A stretch of DNA of 37,510 bases, taken from the NCBI GenBank assembly GCA_018828825.1, contig JAHJUV010000112.1, positions 1 to 37,510 on the forward strand, given 5' to 3'. A program made the position numbers and the translations under genes. Source of the stretch: Planctomycetota bacterium. GTDB lineage: Bacteria > Planctomycetota > Phycisphaerae > Sedimentisphaerales > UBA12454. Position 1 is the stretch's first letter. Every line of letters begins with the position of its first letter. Under the pieces are notes generated by a model. That model saw only the letters and a program-made list of their open reading frames with translations, was not told the origin of the DNA and made no database searches. Below are positions 16,373 to 23,780 of the stretch, in pieces.

Positions 16373-17105
16373 TTATCAGCTCAGCGACTTTTTTGCCTGA
16401 TTTTAGCATTCCGCCGAAAATTGGGCCCATTCTCGGCAGGTTATAAGCCGAGCATACACTCATACCGGCAACGTAAAGGCCCTTGAAAATTTCGCCTGTT
16501 CTTTCAACAACGCCTGCCTCGGAAGTTTCGACGTCCATAAAGCCTTCGCCTATTTTCTTTACGTGAAAGTCTTCATTTCTCTTTTTTAGCATTGCGACCA
16601 GTTCGGCAGGGTGGCCGGTAGAATCGACGACAAATTTTGCGCTTATGCAGAACGGGTCGACGTGCAGCTTGGCAAGTTTTATTCCTGTGCCGTTGACGAC
16701 AACGCCGCAGACCGTGTTTTTCTTAACTATTATATCCTCGATATCAGTTAGATTAAATACAACCGCGCCTGCTGCGATTGTCTTGCTGCAGAGCGTTGTG
16801 GCAAATTCGACGGAGTCAGCGATAGTCAAGCCGTCTTTCTTTTTCGACGGGACTCCGATTTCATCGAGTATTTCGGAATCTTCGAGGACTATTTCATTGA
16901 ATCCTGCCGCCCCGCCCCAGATTCCGCCGCCGATGGCAAGTTTCCTTTCGATAACGGTAGTTTTCACGCCGTTCTTCGCAAGATAATATGCTGCCGCAAG
17001 TCCCGCCGGTCCTGAGCCTGCGATGACGACGTCGTTTTCGAGCCTGTCGAGCAGCTTGGCTGTGTACTGCTCAATTATCGCTCTGCTGATTTCGATTTCT
17101 TTCAT
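16359..17105 (-). CDS. thi4: Thi4-family thiazole synthase, archaeal (His) type
   Basis: 248 residues. FAD/NAD-binding GSGPAG (30-35), IGGGIWGG, and the end MGPIFGGMLKSGKKVAELI match Thi4 thiamine-thiazole synthase. In yeast and plants the sulfur comes from an active-site cysteine and the enzyme works once; here the same position is His148 (AKLHVDP), as in the methanogen enzymes that use free sulfide and turn over repeatedly, so sulfide-dependent catalytic synthesis of the thiazole from NAD and glycine is predicted. A TPP riboswitch in the leader supports a thiamine role independently. AAGGAAG lies about 7 bases before ATG 17105. First gene of thi4-HD-prmC. Confidence 0.92.
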   Translation of the reverse strand: MKEIEISRAIIEQYTAKLLDRLENDVVIAGSGPAGLAAAYYLAKNGVKTTVIERKLAIGGGIWGGAAGFNEIVLEDSEILDEIGVPSKKKDGLTIADSVEFATTLCSKTIAAGAVVFNLTDIEDIIVKKNTVCGVVVNGTGIKLAKLHVDPFCISAKFVVDSTGHPAELVAMLKKRNEDFHVKKIGEGFMDVETSEAGVVERTGEIFKGLYVAGMSVCSAYNLPRMGPIFGGMLKSGKKVAELINAKL

Positions 17106-17145
17106 TTTTTCGCTTCCTTTCGGCAGTGCGTTTTGGTTATTTTTT

Positions 17146-17239
17146 GTGCCTCCCTTGCAGGAATTACCGCTGCTAAAGGTTCAAAGGGTCGCCGGTTTTT
17201 CGGCCTCTCAGTCCCGACTCATCGGGACTCCCCTGTCAC
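17146..17239 (-). ncRNA. TPP (thiamine pyrophosphate) riboswitch upstream of thi4
   Basis: On the minus strand all the core parts are in order: P1 GTG/CAC closing pairs, ACAGGGGAGTCCCG, a P3 stem AGTCCCGA-TGAG-TCGGGACT (17210-17229), the invariant CTGAGA, then ACCCTTTGAACCT, a P5-like stem GCAG...GGTAAT...CTGC and the closing AGGGA. CTGAGA and CCCTTTGAACCT are diagnostic of the class. It ends about 28 bases before the thi4 ribosome binding site, so control is probably on translation or early transcription. No clear intrinsic terminator lies between it and thi4. Confidence 0.88.
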
Positions 17240-17265
17240 TGGATATCAATATTTACTTTTGCGTT

Positions 17266-17293
17266 ATTTTACATATAAGTCTGCGGAAGACAA
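17266..17293 (-). promoter_or_regulatory. candidate promoter of the thi4 operon
   Basis: Minus strand TTGTCT (17288-17293), 16-bp spacer, TAAAAT (17266-17271). The predicted start point near 17259 lies about 20 bases before the riboswitch, as expected. Confidence 0.45.
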
Positions 17294-17317
17294 GCAAAAT
17301 CCTTTCCTTTATCAGCC

Positions 17318-17346
17318 TTGTAATTGCCGCTGTTTCCTACTATAAT
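17318..17346 (+). promoter_or_regulatory. sigma70-like promoter of glyS
   Basis: TTGTAA (17318-17323), 17 bp, TATAAT (17341-17346). The transcript would start near 17353, leaving a short leader with AGGAAAG before ATG 17373. It overlaps, on the other strand, the upstream edge of the thi4 promoter region. Confidence 0.6.
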
Positions 17347-17372
17347 ACATTGTTTTATTCAGGAAAGATTTT

Positions 17373-18839
17373 ATGGCGAAATTAACCAAACTCGAAGACA
17401 TCGTATCGCTTTGCAAAAGGCGAGGTTTCATATTCCAATCCAGTGAAATCTACGGCGGCCTGGCGAGCTGCTACGACTACGGCCCATTAGGCTCGGAACT
17501 CAAACGCAATGTCCGCAACGCCTGGTGGAAAAGCACCGTCCAGATGAGAGACGACGTCGTTGGTCTGGATTGCAGCATATTTATGCATCCGCTGGTCTGG
17601 AAGGCCTCCGGCCACGCCGATAAATTCGCCGATTTAATCGTCGAATGCAAAAAATGCAATGTTCGCAGCAGAGTTGACCATCTGGCCAATCATGCCGAAG
17701 AACATGCTGAGCACGTCCCGGTCGAGACTGCCCAAAAAGACGCCAAAGACCTTTCCAAAAAGGTCTGTCCCGCCTGCGGCTCGGTCGGTAAATTTACCGA
17801 CCCTATGCCGTTTCGCCTGATGTTCGAAACCCAAATGGGAGCGAATGTTGACGACTCAATGACAATATTCCTTCGGCCTGAAACCGCGCAGGGCATTTTT
17901 GTAAATTTCAGAAACGTTCTCGATACGACAAGGGTGAAAGTACCTTTCGGAATAGCGCAAATAGGCAAAAGTTTTAGAAATGAAGTTACGACAAAGGCGT
18001 TTATCTTTCGCACGAGGGAATTTGAACAGGCTGAAATCGAATTTTTCTGCGCACCCGGCACGGATGAACAGTGGTACGAACACTGGAAAGAGACACGGTT
18101 TAACTGGTATTTAAATTTGGGTATGAAAAAGGAAAACCTTCGTCTGCGCCAGCACGACAAAGACGAGCTTGCTCATTATGCCAAGGGCTGTGTCGATGTC
18201 GAATATAAATTCCCGTTCGGCTCAGGCGACTGGCAGGAGCTTGAGGGTATTGCGAACCGTACAGATTTTGACCTTCGCCAGCATCAAAGAGGAATGAGAA
18301 CCCTTAACGCCTGGTATGAAAAGAAGGGCGATTTGTCTAAGATTGAACTTAACAGCGAATCGGAAGATTATCACAAAGGGCCGTTAAGCTATTTTGATGA
18401 GGAAAACAAGCAGCGGTTCATTCCTTATGTGATTGAGCCCAGTGCCGGAATTGACCGAAGCTGTCTCGCGTTTCTGGTGGATGCTTATGATGAAGACGAA
18501 GTTAACGGCGAAAAAAGAGGACTATTGCGTTTTCATCCCGCTCTTGCGCCGGTAAAGGCCGCTATCTTTCCGCTTGTCAAAAAAGATGGTTTGCCTGAAA
18601 TCGCAAGAAATATTTATGACGACTTAAAGAAGTATTTTACCTGCTTCTATGACGAAAAGGGCGCGGTCGGCAGACGTTATCGCAGGCAGGACGAGGCGGG
18701 CACACCGTTCTGTATGACTATTGACGGCCAGACAAAAGAAGACCAAACCGTAACCGTCAGAGAACGCGACAGTATGAAACAGGACCGAATAAATATCTCG
18801 CAGGTAAAACAATATCTGCGTGAAAAACTTGATATTTGA
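17373..18839 (+). CDS. glyS: glycyl-tRNA synthetase, single-chain dimeric type
   Basis: 488 residues. Class II synthetase charging tRNA-Gly; the single-chain (eukaryote/archaea-like) form rather than the alpha2beta2 GlyQS form. Seen: LASCYDYGPLGSELKRN, a Cys-rich insertion (CKKCN... and CPACGS) that may bind zinc, motif 2 FRPETAQGIFVNFRN and FRNEVTTKAFIFRTREFEQAEIEFF, motif 3 region EPSAGIDRSCLAFL, and a C-terminal anticodon domain (APVKAAIFPLVKK). Length is normal. asnS follows on the same strand after a hairpin. Some databases use glyQS/glyS1 for this form. Confidence 0.95.
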   Translation: MAKLTKLEDIVSLCKRRGFIFQSSEIYGGLASCYDYGPLGSELKRNVRNAWWKSTVQMRDDVVGLDCSIFMHPLVWKASGHADKFADLIVECKKCNVRSRVDHLANHAEEHAEHVPVETAQKDAKDLSKKVCPACGSVGKFTDPMPFRLMFETQMGANVDDSMTIFLRPETAQGIFVNFRNVLDTTRVKVPFGIAQIGKSFRNEVTTKAFIFRTREFEQAEIEFFCAPGTDEQWYEHWKETRFNWYLNLGMKKENLRLRQHDKDELAHYAKGCVDVEYKFPFGSGDWQELEGIANRTDFDLRQHQRGMRTLNAWYEKKGDLSKIELNSESEDYHKGPLSYFDEENKQRFIPYVIEPSAGIDRSCLAFLVDAYDEDEVNGEKRGLLRFHPALAPVKAAIFPLVKKDGLPEIARNIYDDLKKYFTCFYDEKGAVGRRYRRQDEAGTPFCMTIDGQTKEDQTVTVRERDSMKQDRINISQVKQYLREKLDI

Positions 18840-18851
18840 AAAGGAAGCAAG

Positions 18852-18936
18852 GAAGTAAGGATGCAAGGAGGTAAAGACCCAACAGAGCCGCGACAGTAAT
18901 GGAGCGGTCATCTCTTACATCCTTACTTCTTTTCTT
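18852..18936 (+). terminator. hairpin with T-rich tail between glyS and asnS
   Basis: GAAGTAAGGATG (18852-18863) pairs perfectly with CATCCTTACTTC (18918-18929), followed by TTTTCTT. The loop contains a second stem CCGC/GCGG. This fits a long-stem terminator for glyS that lies just before asnS, perhaps partial. I found no T-box motif, so tRNA-dependent control is not supported. Confidence 0.5.
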
Positions 18937-18954
18937 GAATTTAAAGGACGAAAA

Positions 18955-20463
18955 ATGCTTAAAGACCTTACGAAGATTTCCTGTCTAAAGGATAATGTTG
19001 ACAAAAATGTAACTATCGGCGGATGGGTTTATCATTCAAGACCCGGCGGAAAGGTAATATTTCTTGTTGTCCGTGATGGAAGCGGGCTATGCCAGTGTAT
19101 TATTGAAAAAACGGCTGTGCAGGAAGAATTATTCCGTCAGTTGGCGCACCTTGGTATGGAATCTTCTCTTACTTTGACCGGTACGGTGCGAGCCGATAGC
19201 AGAAGCATCGGCGGTTACGAACTTGCCGTTACTGATGCCAAAGTATTATGCGAATCGACCGATTATCCTATTACGCCGAAGTCGCACGGCATAGATTTTC
19301 TCCTGAAAAATCGCCACCTGCACCTTCGTTCTCAAATGCCGTGGTGCATCGGCAAAATCCGCCATACGCTTGTAAACGCCATAAGACAGTTTTTCAACGA
19401 CAACGGTTTTACACTTATCGATACTCCGATTATTACGGGCATTGTCGGCGAAGAGGCGGGAAGTTTGTTTAATGTAGATTATTTCGGGATGCCCGCCTTT
19501 CTGACACAGACCGGACAATTGCATCTCGAATGTTCCGCCTTGAGTTTTGGCAAAGTTTATTGCTTCGGCCCTACTTTCAGGGCGGAAAAGAGCAAAACCC
19601 GCCGGCATTTAACCGAATTCTGGATGGTTGAGCCGGAAGTGGCGTTTGCAGAATTGCCCGACCTTTTGGAAATTGCTGAAAATTTCGTGTCTTTCATCGT
19701 AAAAGAAGTTCTCGAAAAGAACGAAGCAGAACTTAAAACATTAGGCGCTGATATTGAATCACTGAAGAAAATCACACCGCCTTTTTATCGTCTAACTTAT
19801 ACCCATGCCGTTGAAATACTCACGAGCCAAAAAACTCAGGATTTTCTTGCCTCGCAATTAAATGAATTCAAAGCCCAAAAGCAGGAAATCGAAAATAAGA
19901 TTAACGCCCTTGAAACCGAGGCAAAAGGGCAGATAAAACAATGGCGGCAGGACAAAATCGCAACTGAGCTTATTGACCTGCGCAGCGACTTATCAGAAAT
20001 CGAGACGAAAATCGAAAATAATCCAAAACACGCAAAACTCGCTTCCCAATTTCAATGGGGCAAGGACCTTGGCGGAAGCGATGAAACGATAATATCGCTT
20101 ATGCACGACAAACCCATCTTTGTTACGCACTATCCGAGAGATGCAAAGGCGTTTTATATGAAGCAGGACCCGGATAATCCAAAAACCGTCCAGAATTTCG
20201 ACATGCTTGCCCCCGCAGGCTTTGGCGAAATCATCGGCGGCTCTATCAGGGAAGATATTTATGATAAACTGCTTGTGCGGATAAACGAGCAGGGCTACAA
20301 ACTGGAAAATTATCAGTGGTATCTTGATTTACGCAGATACGGCTCGGTTCCGCATGGCGGGTTTGGCCTTGGCGTTGAAAGAACCCTTGCCTGGTTCACA
20401 GGCGAAAAACACATCCGCCAATGTATCGCATTCCCGCGAATGATGGACAAAATTTTGATATAG
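18955..20463 (+). CDS. asnS: asparaginyl-tRNA synthetase with coiled-coil insertion
   Basis: 502 residues. Class IIb synthetase: N-terminal OB-fold anticodon domain (about 15-100), then catalytic core with QTGQLHLE, motif 2 FRAEKSKTRRHLTEFWMVEPE (shortened here: FRAEKSKTRRHL), and motif 3 GFGLGVERT near the end. The HLTEFW and motif order mark AsnRS rather than AspRS. Typical bacterial AsnRS has about 430-465 residues; the excess is a charged Lys/Glu/Gln-rich, probably coiled-coil segment at about 292-362 (for example KAQKQEIENKINALETEAKG), inserted between YTHAVEIL and FQWGKDLGG. All catalytic motifs are intact. AAAGGA precedes ATG 18955. Confidence 0.94.
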   Translation: MLKDLTKISCLKDNVDKNVTIGGWVYHSRPGGKVIFLVVRDGSGLCQCIIEKTAVQEELFRQLAHLGMESSLTLTGTVRADSRSIGGYELAVTDAKVLCESTDYPITPKSHGIDFLLKNRHLHLRSQMPWCIGKIRHTLVNAIRQFFNDNGFTLIDTPIITGIVGEEAGSLFNVDYFGMPAFLTQTGQLHLECSALSFGKVYCFGPTFRAEKSKTRRHLTEFWMVEPEVAFAELPDLLEIAENFVSFIVKEVLEKNEAELKTLGADIESLKKITPPFYRLTYTHAVEILTSQKTQDFLASQLNEFKAQKQEIENKINALETEAKGQIKQWRQDKIATELIDLRSDLSEIETKIENNPKHAKLASQFQWGKDLGGSDETIISLMHDKPIFVTHYPRDAKAFYMKQDPDNPKTVQNFDMLAPAGFGEIIGGSIREDIYDKLLVRINEQGYKLENYQWYLDLRRYGSVPHGGFGLGVERTLAWFTGEKHIRQCIAFPRMMDKILI

Positions 20464-20474
20464 TATTTTTTAAA

Positions 20475-21980
20475 TTATTTTTTTCCGGAAGCAGCCCCTT
20501 TGTCGAGCATGCCCCTTAGCATAGTACCCATCAACGCATCTGTCATTCCTGCGCCTGCGCCGCCGACCATTACTTCCGGCGTAATCCTGACTTTACCGGA
20601 CTCGACCAGTTTCATAATCTCGATAAGAGCGGCATTGTCTGGGCCAATCACCTCGGAAATCTTCTTATAAGCCTGAGCCTTCGCCTCCGCGGTAATGCGA
20701 ATTTGTTCAGCATCTGCCTGTGCCCCAATAATTCTTTTCTGCTTATCCTGCTCGGCGATCTGAACGTTATACATAGCAGTTGCCAGCCGTTTTTCCTCTT
20801 CAGCCTCCTGCTTGGTCTTTATCAGTTCCTTTTGTTTTTCCGCTGCACGCTGCTGTTCCTCGAACGTTGCCTGTTCCTGAAGGGCTATTTCACGATCTGT
20901 CTGGGTCTTTAGAAGCAAACCCAGGCTCTTTTCGTCTCCGATATCGCCGATACGAACGGCAAGAACGGTTACTCCGTATTTGGCGAGTTCCTCTTTGAGC
21001 ATTGATGTACTTTGCGCTTCCTGCTTGGAGCGGTTCTGAACATATTCAAGCGTTTTGACCTTTTCAGCATTATTTCTAAATATCGCTCTCACTGCCGGCG
21101 TTACCAGCTTGGTCAGAACAAGTGCATCATCACCGACAGTGGCAACCACTTGCGGCGCATTTTCGCTGTTTATCTTGTAGGTCATACGAACATCCACAGG
21201 AAACGTAAAGCCGTCCGCACTGCGAACAGTTATTGGCTTCATAGGTTGATACCCTTCGCCTTCACCTTGTTCTTTCTCGGCGGTGTAGCTGACCTTAACC
21301 TGTCGAATGCTGATCGGTGTCGCTTCATAAGCTTGCGTATGTAGTCTGTACTTTCCTTCTGTTAACGGCTTTTTCCATACCCCTTTCTGGCCTACCTCCA
21401 CCAGGCGGTCTTCAGAGACAACTGATTGGCCGACGTTACTTTTAATAACCACAACCATGCCAACCGTAACATTTGTTATCGGCACTGATGTTATGGTAAA
21501 CAGATTGGTATTGATGCGGTACCTACCAGGAGAAAGTACTGAAAGCTGCGGGCCTTTATAACCTTTGCCTTCGCCGAGAAAATACTCAGCACTGAGCATT
21601 TTCTCCGGCTCTTTCCATTCGGGTGCATAAATTGAGCCGGCCGGCAGGCTTCCCCCGTCCGCCGCCTGTATCAGGCCCACAAACCCGGTCTTTATCTCAG
21701 TCATCTTAATCTGGACGACATTGTACTGCCATTTCCATTTGACATGCCAGCCCGGCGCCAGAATCTGAGCCTGGACGCCATTCTCTCCATTTATCGCCAG
21801 AACTTTTCCCTCGGGAAGGCTTCCTCCGAACAGTTTCTTCTCCACGATCCCCACTTCATCGCCGTCAATTTTCACAATCGAACTGGCAACTAAGACAATA
21901 AAACCAATCAAAACCACCACAACAAGTACCAAAGTTGCCTTCGCCTTATTTATAGGCATTTGTTCCCATACAGTATCCAT
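20475..21980 (-). CDS. SPFH/band-7 (flotillin-like) membrane protein
   Basis: 501 residues: short cytoplasmic N-terminus, one transmembrane segment (about 16-36), an extended beta-rich region containing a band-7/SPFH domain (VDVRMTYKINSENAPQVVATVG and VTPAVRAIFRNNAEKVKTLEYV, about 265-320), a long Glu/Gln/Lys coiled coil (about 350-440, EEQQRAAEKQKELIKTKQEA) and a Gly/Met tail. SPFH proteins oligomerise into membrane cages or microdomains. The beta-rich insert between anchor and SPFH (about 60-250, with repeated 'PGRYRINT / EGKYRLHT' hairpins) is larger than in flotillins and resembles the repeat style of vault-type proteins. AAAGGAG precedes ATG 21980. Converges with asnS (11 bp apart). Confidence 0.85.
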   Translation of the reverse strand: MDTVWEQMPINKAKATLVLVVVVLIGFIVLVASSIVKIDGDEVGIVEKKLFGGSLPEGKVLAINGENGVQAQILAPGWHVKWKWQYNVVQIKMTEIKTGFVGLIQAADGGSLPAGSIYAPEWKEPEKMLSAEYFLGEGKGYKGPQLSVLSPGRYRINTNLFTITSVPITNVTVGMVVVIKSNVGQSVVSEDRLVEVGQKGVWKKPLTEGKYRLHTQAYEATPISIRQVKVSYTAEKEQGEGEGYQPMKPITVRSADGFTFPVDVRMTYKINSENAPQVVATVGDDALVLTKLVTPAVRAIFRNNAEKVKTLEYVQNRSKQEAQSTSMLKEELAKYGVTVLAVRIGDIGDEKSLGLLLKTQTDREIALQEQATFEEQQRAAEKQKELIKTKQEAEEEKRLATAMYNVQIAEQDKQKRIIGAQADAEQIRITAEAKAQAYKKISEVIGPDNAALIEIMKLVESGKVRITPEVMVGGAGAGMTDALMGTMLRGMLDKGAASGKK

Positions 21981-22367
21981 AACAGCTCCTTTCCATATAA
22001 ATTATTACCGCTTAATGTAACAGATTTCCTGATTATCGGCACCATATTTTTATTTTCCCTTTTTGGTTTTTGCTATTTCTTTTTTCTTCTTCGCAATTTG
22101 TTAAGTTTCGCACTTTTTCAAAATGTAAAGATAGGCAAAATGGCCTATGAGTAGCTTTTATGATTTTTTATCACTTACGGGGCTTTTTCCGAAAGTGGCA
22201 TTAATTCATAACCGCCTTTTTGAGGTCATTATGGCTGGTTTTTCACTTTTTAAAAGTGCGAAAGTTTACAATTTCGCTCTTTAATTTATTATATTTATCC
22301 CACGTCATCAGCCAGATAAGAGCTATAGAGTCGATGGCGTCCGCGAAAATGTGCGGACTCATTTTTA
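21981..22367. other. 387-bp AT-rich intergenic region
   Basis: Lies between two minus-strand genes; no coding frame is supported. It holds a long imperfect inverted repeat (22095-22127 with 22241-22275), a small hairpin ATAGGC-AAAATG-GCCTAT (22131-22148) at its centre and a GTCCGC/GCGGAC stem (22339-22358) without a U-run just downstream of the permease. No consensus promoter for the SPFH gene could be chosen with confidence. Confidence 0.45.
22095..22275. repeat. long imperfect inverted repeat
   Basis: TTTCGCACTTTT (22106-22117) is matched in inverse by AAAAGTGCGAAA further on (about 22244-22255). The similarity continues outward with mismatches to about 32 bp per arm (left arm contains CGCAATTTGTTAAG; the right arm reads GCGAAATTGTAAAC on the other strand). 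The central ATAGGC hairpin lies between the arms. It could be a decayed non-autonomous element or a structured leader of the SPFH gene. Confidence 0.5.
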
Positions 22368-23387
22368 TTAACTTATCACGATACGGCTTTTCTTCCAGTA
22401 TTTTTTATAAATTCCCCACAATAATACTGCAAGCAGAACCACTGCGCTGATATGTTCAATCGGTGTTGTTCCCATCTTATGAAAATGACCTTGAATCTGA
22501 CTGCCTAAATCACTGAACGTAGCGTCTAAAAGCAGACCTGATACCAACGCACAAACCGCGACTGTAATAATATAGATAATGGCTGTTCGATTGCCTAGAA
22601 TTTTCCAAATCATCACAAAGCCCGCTGCGTTTGTTGCCGGGCCGGTCATAAGAAAAACAAGCCCCGCCCCCGGCGAAAGCCCTTTTGTGATAAGAGCCGC
22701 AGCTATCGGCACAGAAGCCGTCGCACAGACGTAAAGCGGTATACCTACAAACATCATCAAAATCATAGCGCCGATTCCAGTCCCGATTTTTTCAGCAAAA
22801 AAATCGTCCGGCACAGCAACGGAAATAACCGCAGCAATAACCAAACCTATCAACATCGCTGCGCCTATATCACGAGGCAGGACGATAAAAGCGTGCCTGA
22901 AACCTGTTATGAATTTACTTTTGTTTTCTGATGAATTTTCCCTCTCGTCAGTTTCGATAGCAGCGGAATCCTTGCGGTCGAATAAATCAACTCCAACTCC
23001 GCCGACTGCGCCGGCAATTAAAGCGATTAAAGGTCTGGCAATCATAAAAACCGGCCCAAGCAGGCTCCACGTTACAAGCATACTGTCAACGCCTGTCTGT
23101 GGCGTGCTCAAAAGAAATGCTATTGTTGCACCTTTACTTGCGCCGCGTTTTCGAAGCGACATTGCTACCGGAATTACCCCGCAGCTGCACAATGGCAGAG
23201 GCACACCGAAAAGCGAAGATTTAAATATCGGCCAGATACCTTTTCCGCCGAGATGCTTTTGTACAAAACTTGTAGGAATCAAAACTTTCAGCGCCCCGGC
23301 AACAGCGAATCCGAACAATAGATACGGACTCATCTGGCCTACTGTGGCCCAGAAATCGACAATAATTGATTTTAATAAATCAAACAT
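22368..23387 (-). CDS. permease of the ArsP/DUF318 family (metal or metalloid efflux)
   Basis: 339 residues with about eight to ten transmembrane segments. Family hallmarks: GVPLPLCSCGVIPVAMSLRK (paired cysteines, about 62-80), LLSTPQTGVDS, a long acidic cytoplasmic loop in the middle (RKDSAAIETDERENSSENK), and the second-half repeat PLYVCATASVPIAAALI and MTGPATNAAG. Relatives include ArsP (organoarsenical efflux) and SO_0444-type Cu/Zn exporters; the substrate here cannot be decided. It starts 1 bp after the cupin stop and is the last gene of the PerR run, so metal handling during oxidative stress is a reasonable guess. Confidence 0.85.
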   Translation of the reverse strand: MFDLLKSIIVDFWATVGQMSPYLLFGFAVAGALKVLIPTSFVQKHLGGKGIWPIFKSSLFGVPLPLCSCGVIPVAMSLRKRGASKGATIAFLLSTPQTGVDSMLVTWSLLGPVFMIARPLIALIAGAVGGVGVDLFDRKDSAAIETDERENSSENKSKFITGFRHAFIVLPRDIGAAMLIGLVIAAVISVAVPDDFFAEKIGTGIGAMILMMFVGIPLYVCATASVPIAAALITKGLSPGAGLVFLMTGPATNAAGFVMIWKILGNRTAIIYIITVAVCALVSGLLLDATFSDLGSQIQGHFHKMGTTPIEHISAVVLLAVLLWGIYKKYWKKSRIVIS

Positions 23388-23388
23388 T

Positions 23389-23733
23389 TCACGCCTTTAT
23401 CATAATCAGAAGCATTTTGAACCGTTCTTTTGCTTGTACAGCGTGCGGCACGTTCGCGGGCATAACGACGATTTGTCCCGCCGAGGCGTTAACATCTTTG
23501 CCGCCGATAATGAGTATCGCCGAGCCATCGACAATCTGAACCAGCGCATCGTAGGGCGTCTGATGTTCGCTTAGTCCCTGTCCTGCGTCGAAAGCGAAAA
23601 GTGTTACAGTACCGACGGATTTGTCAATTATCGTTTTGCTGACGACAGAATCCGCCGCGTATTCGACAAGGCCGGCAAGATTAACCGCATTCGCGATACA
23701 ACTGGGCAGAACAGTATTTTTATCAGGTTTCAT
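23389..23733 (-). CDS. small cupin-domain protein
   Basis: 114 residues forming a single cupin barrel: GQGLSEHQTPYDALVQIVDG (motif 1 with one His and a Glu-type position) and PANVPHAVQA (motif 2 His). Such small cupins bind a metal and may sense or modify small ligands; no substrate can be assigned. AGAGG precedes ATG 23733. It sits 47 bp after zwf and 1 bp before the permease, so it is probably functionally tied to the permease. Confidence 0.85.
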   Translation of the reverse strand: MKPDKNTVLPSCIANAVNLAGLVEYAADSVVSKTIIDKSVGTVTLFAFDAGQGLSEHQTPYDALVQIVDGSAILIIGGKDVNASAGQIVVMPANVPHAVQAKERFKMLLIMIKA

Positions 23734-23780
23734 ATCGTTTACCTCTTTTATCCGAGCATTTCAGCCATATCTTTTTCCGG

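Noticed and set aside
17210..17229. Stem AGTCCCGA/TCGGGACT taken first as a terminator or dispersed repeat
   Set aside because: It is the P3 stem of the TPP riboswitch; the CTGAGA and CCCTTTGAACCT motifs sit around it.
18840..18954. T-box leader before asnS
   Set aside because: No AGGGTGGNACCGCG-type antiterminator or specifier loop; only a hairpin with a T-rich tail.
22339..22358. GTCCGC/GCGGAC hairpin as terminator of the permease gene
   Set aside because: No U-run on the minus strand after the stem; six base pairs only.
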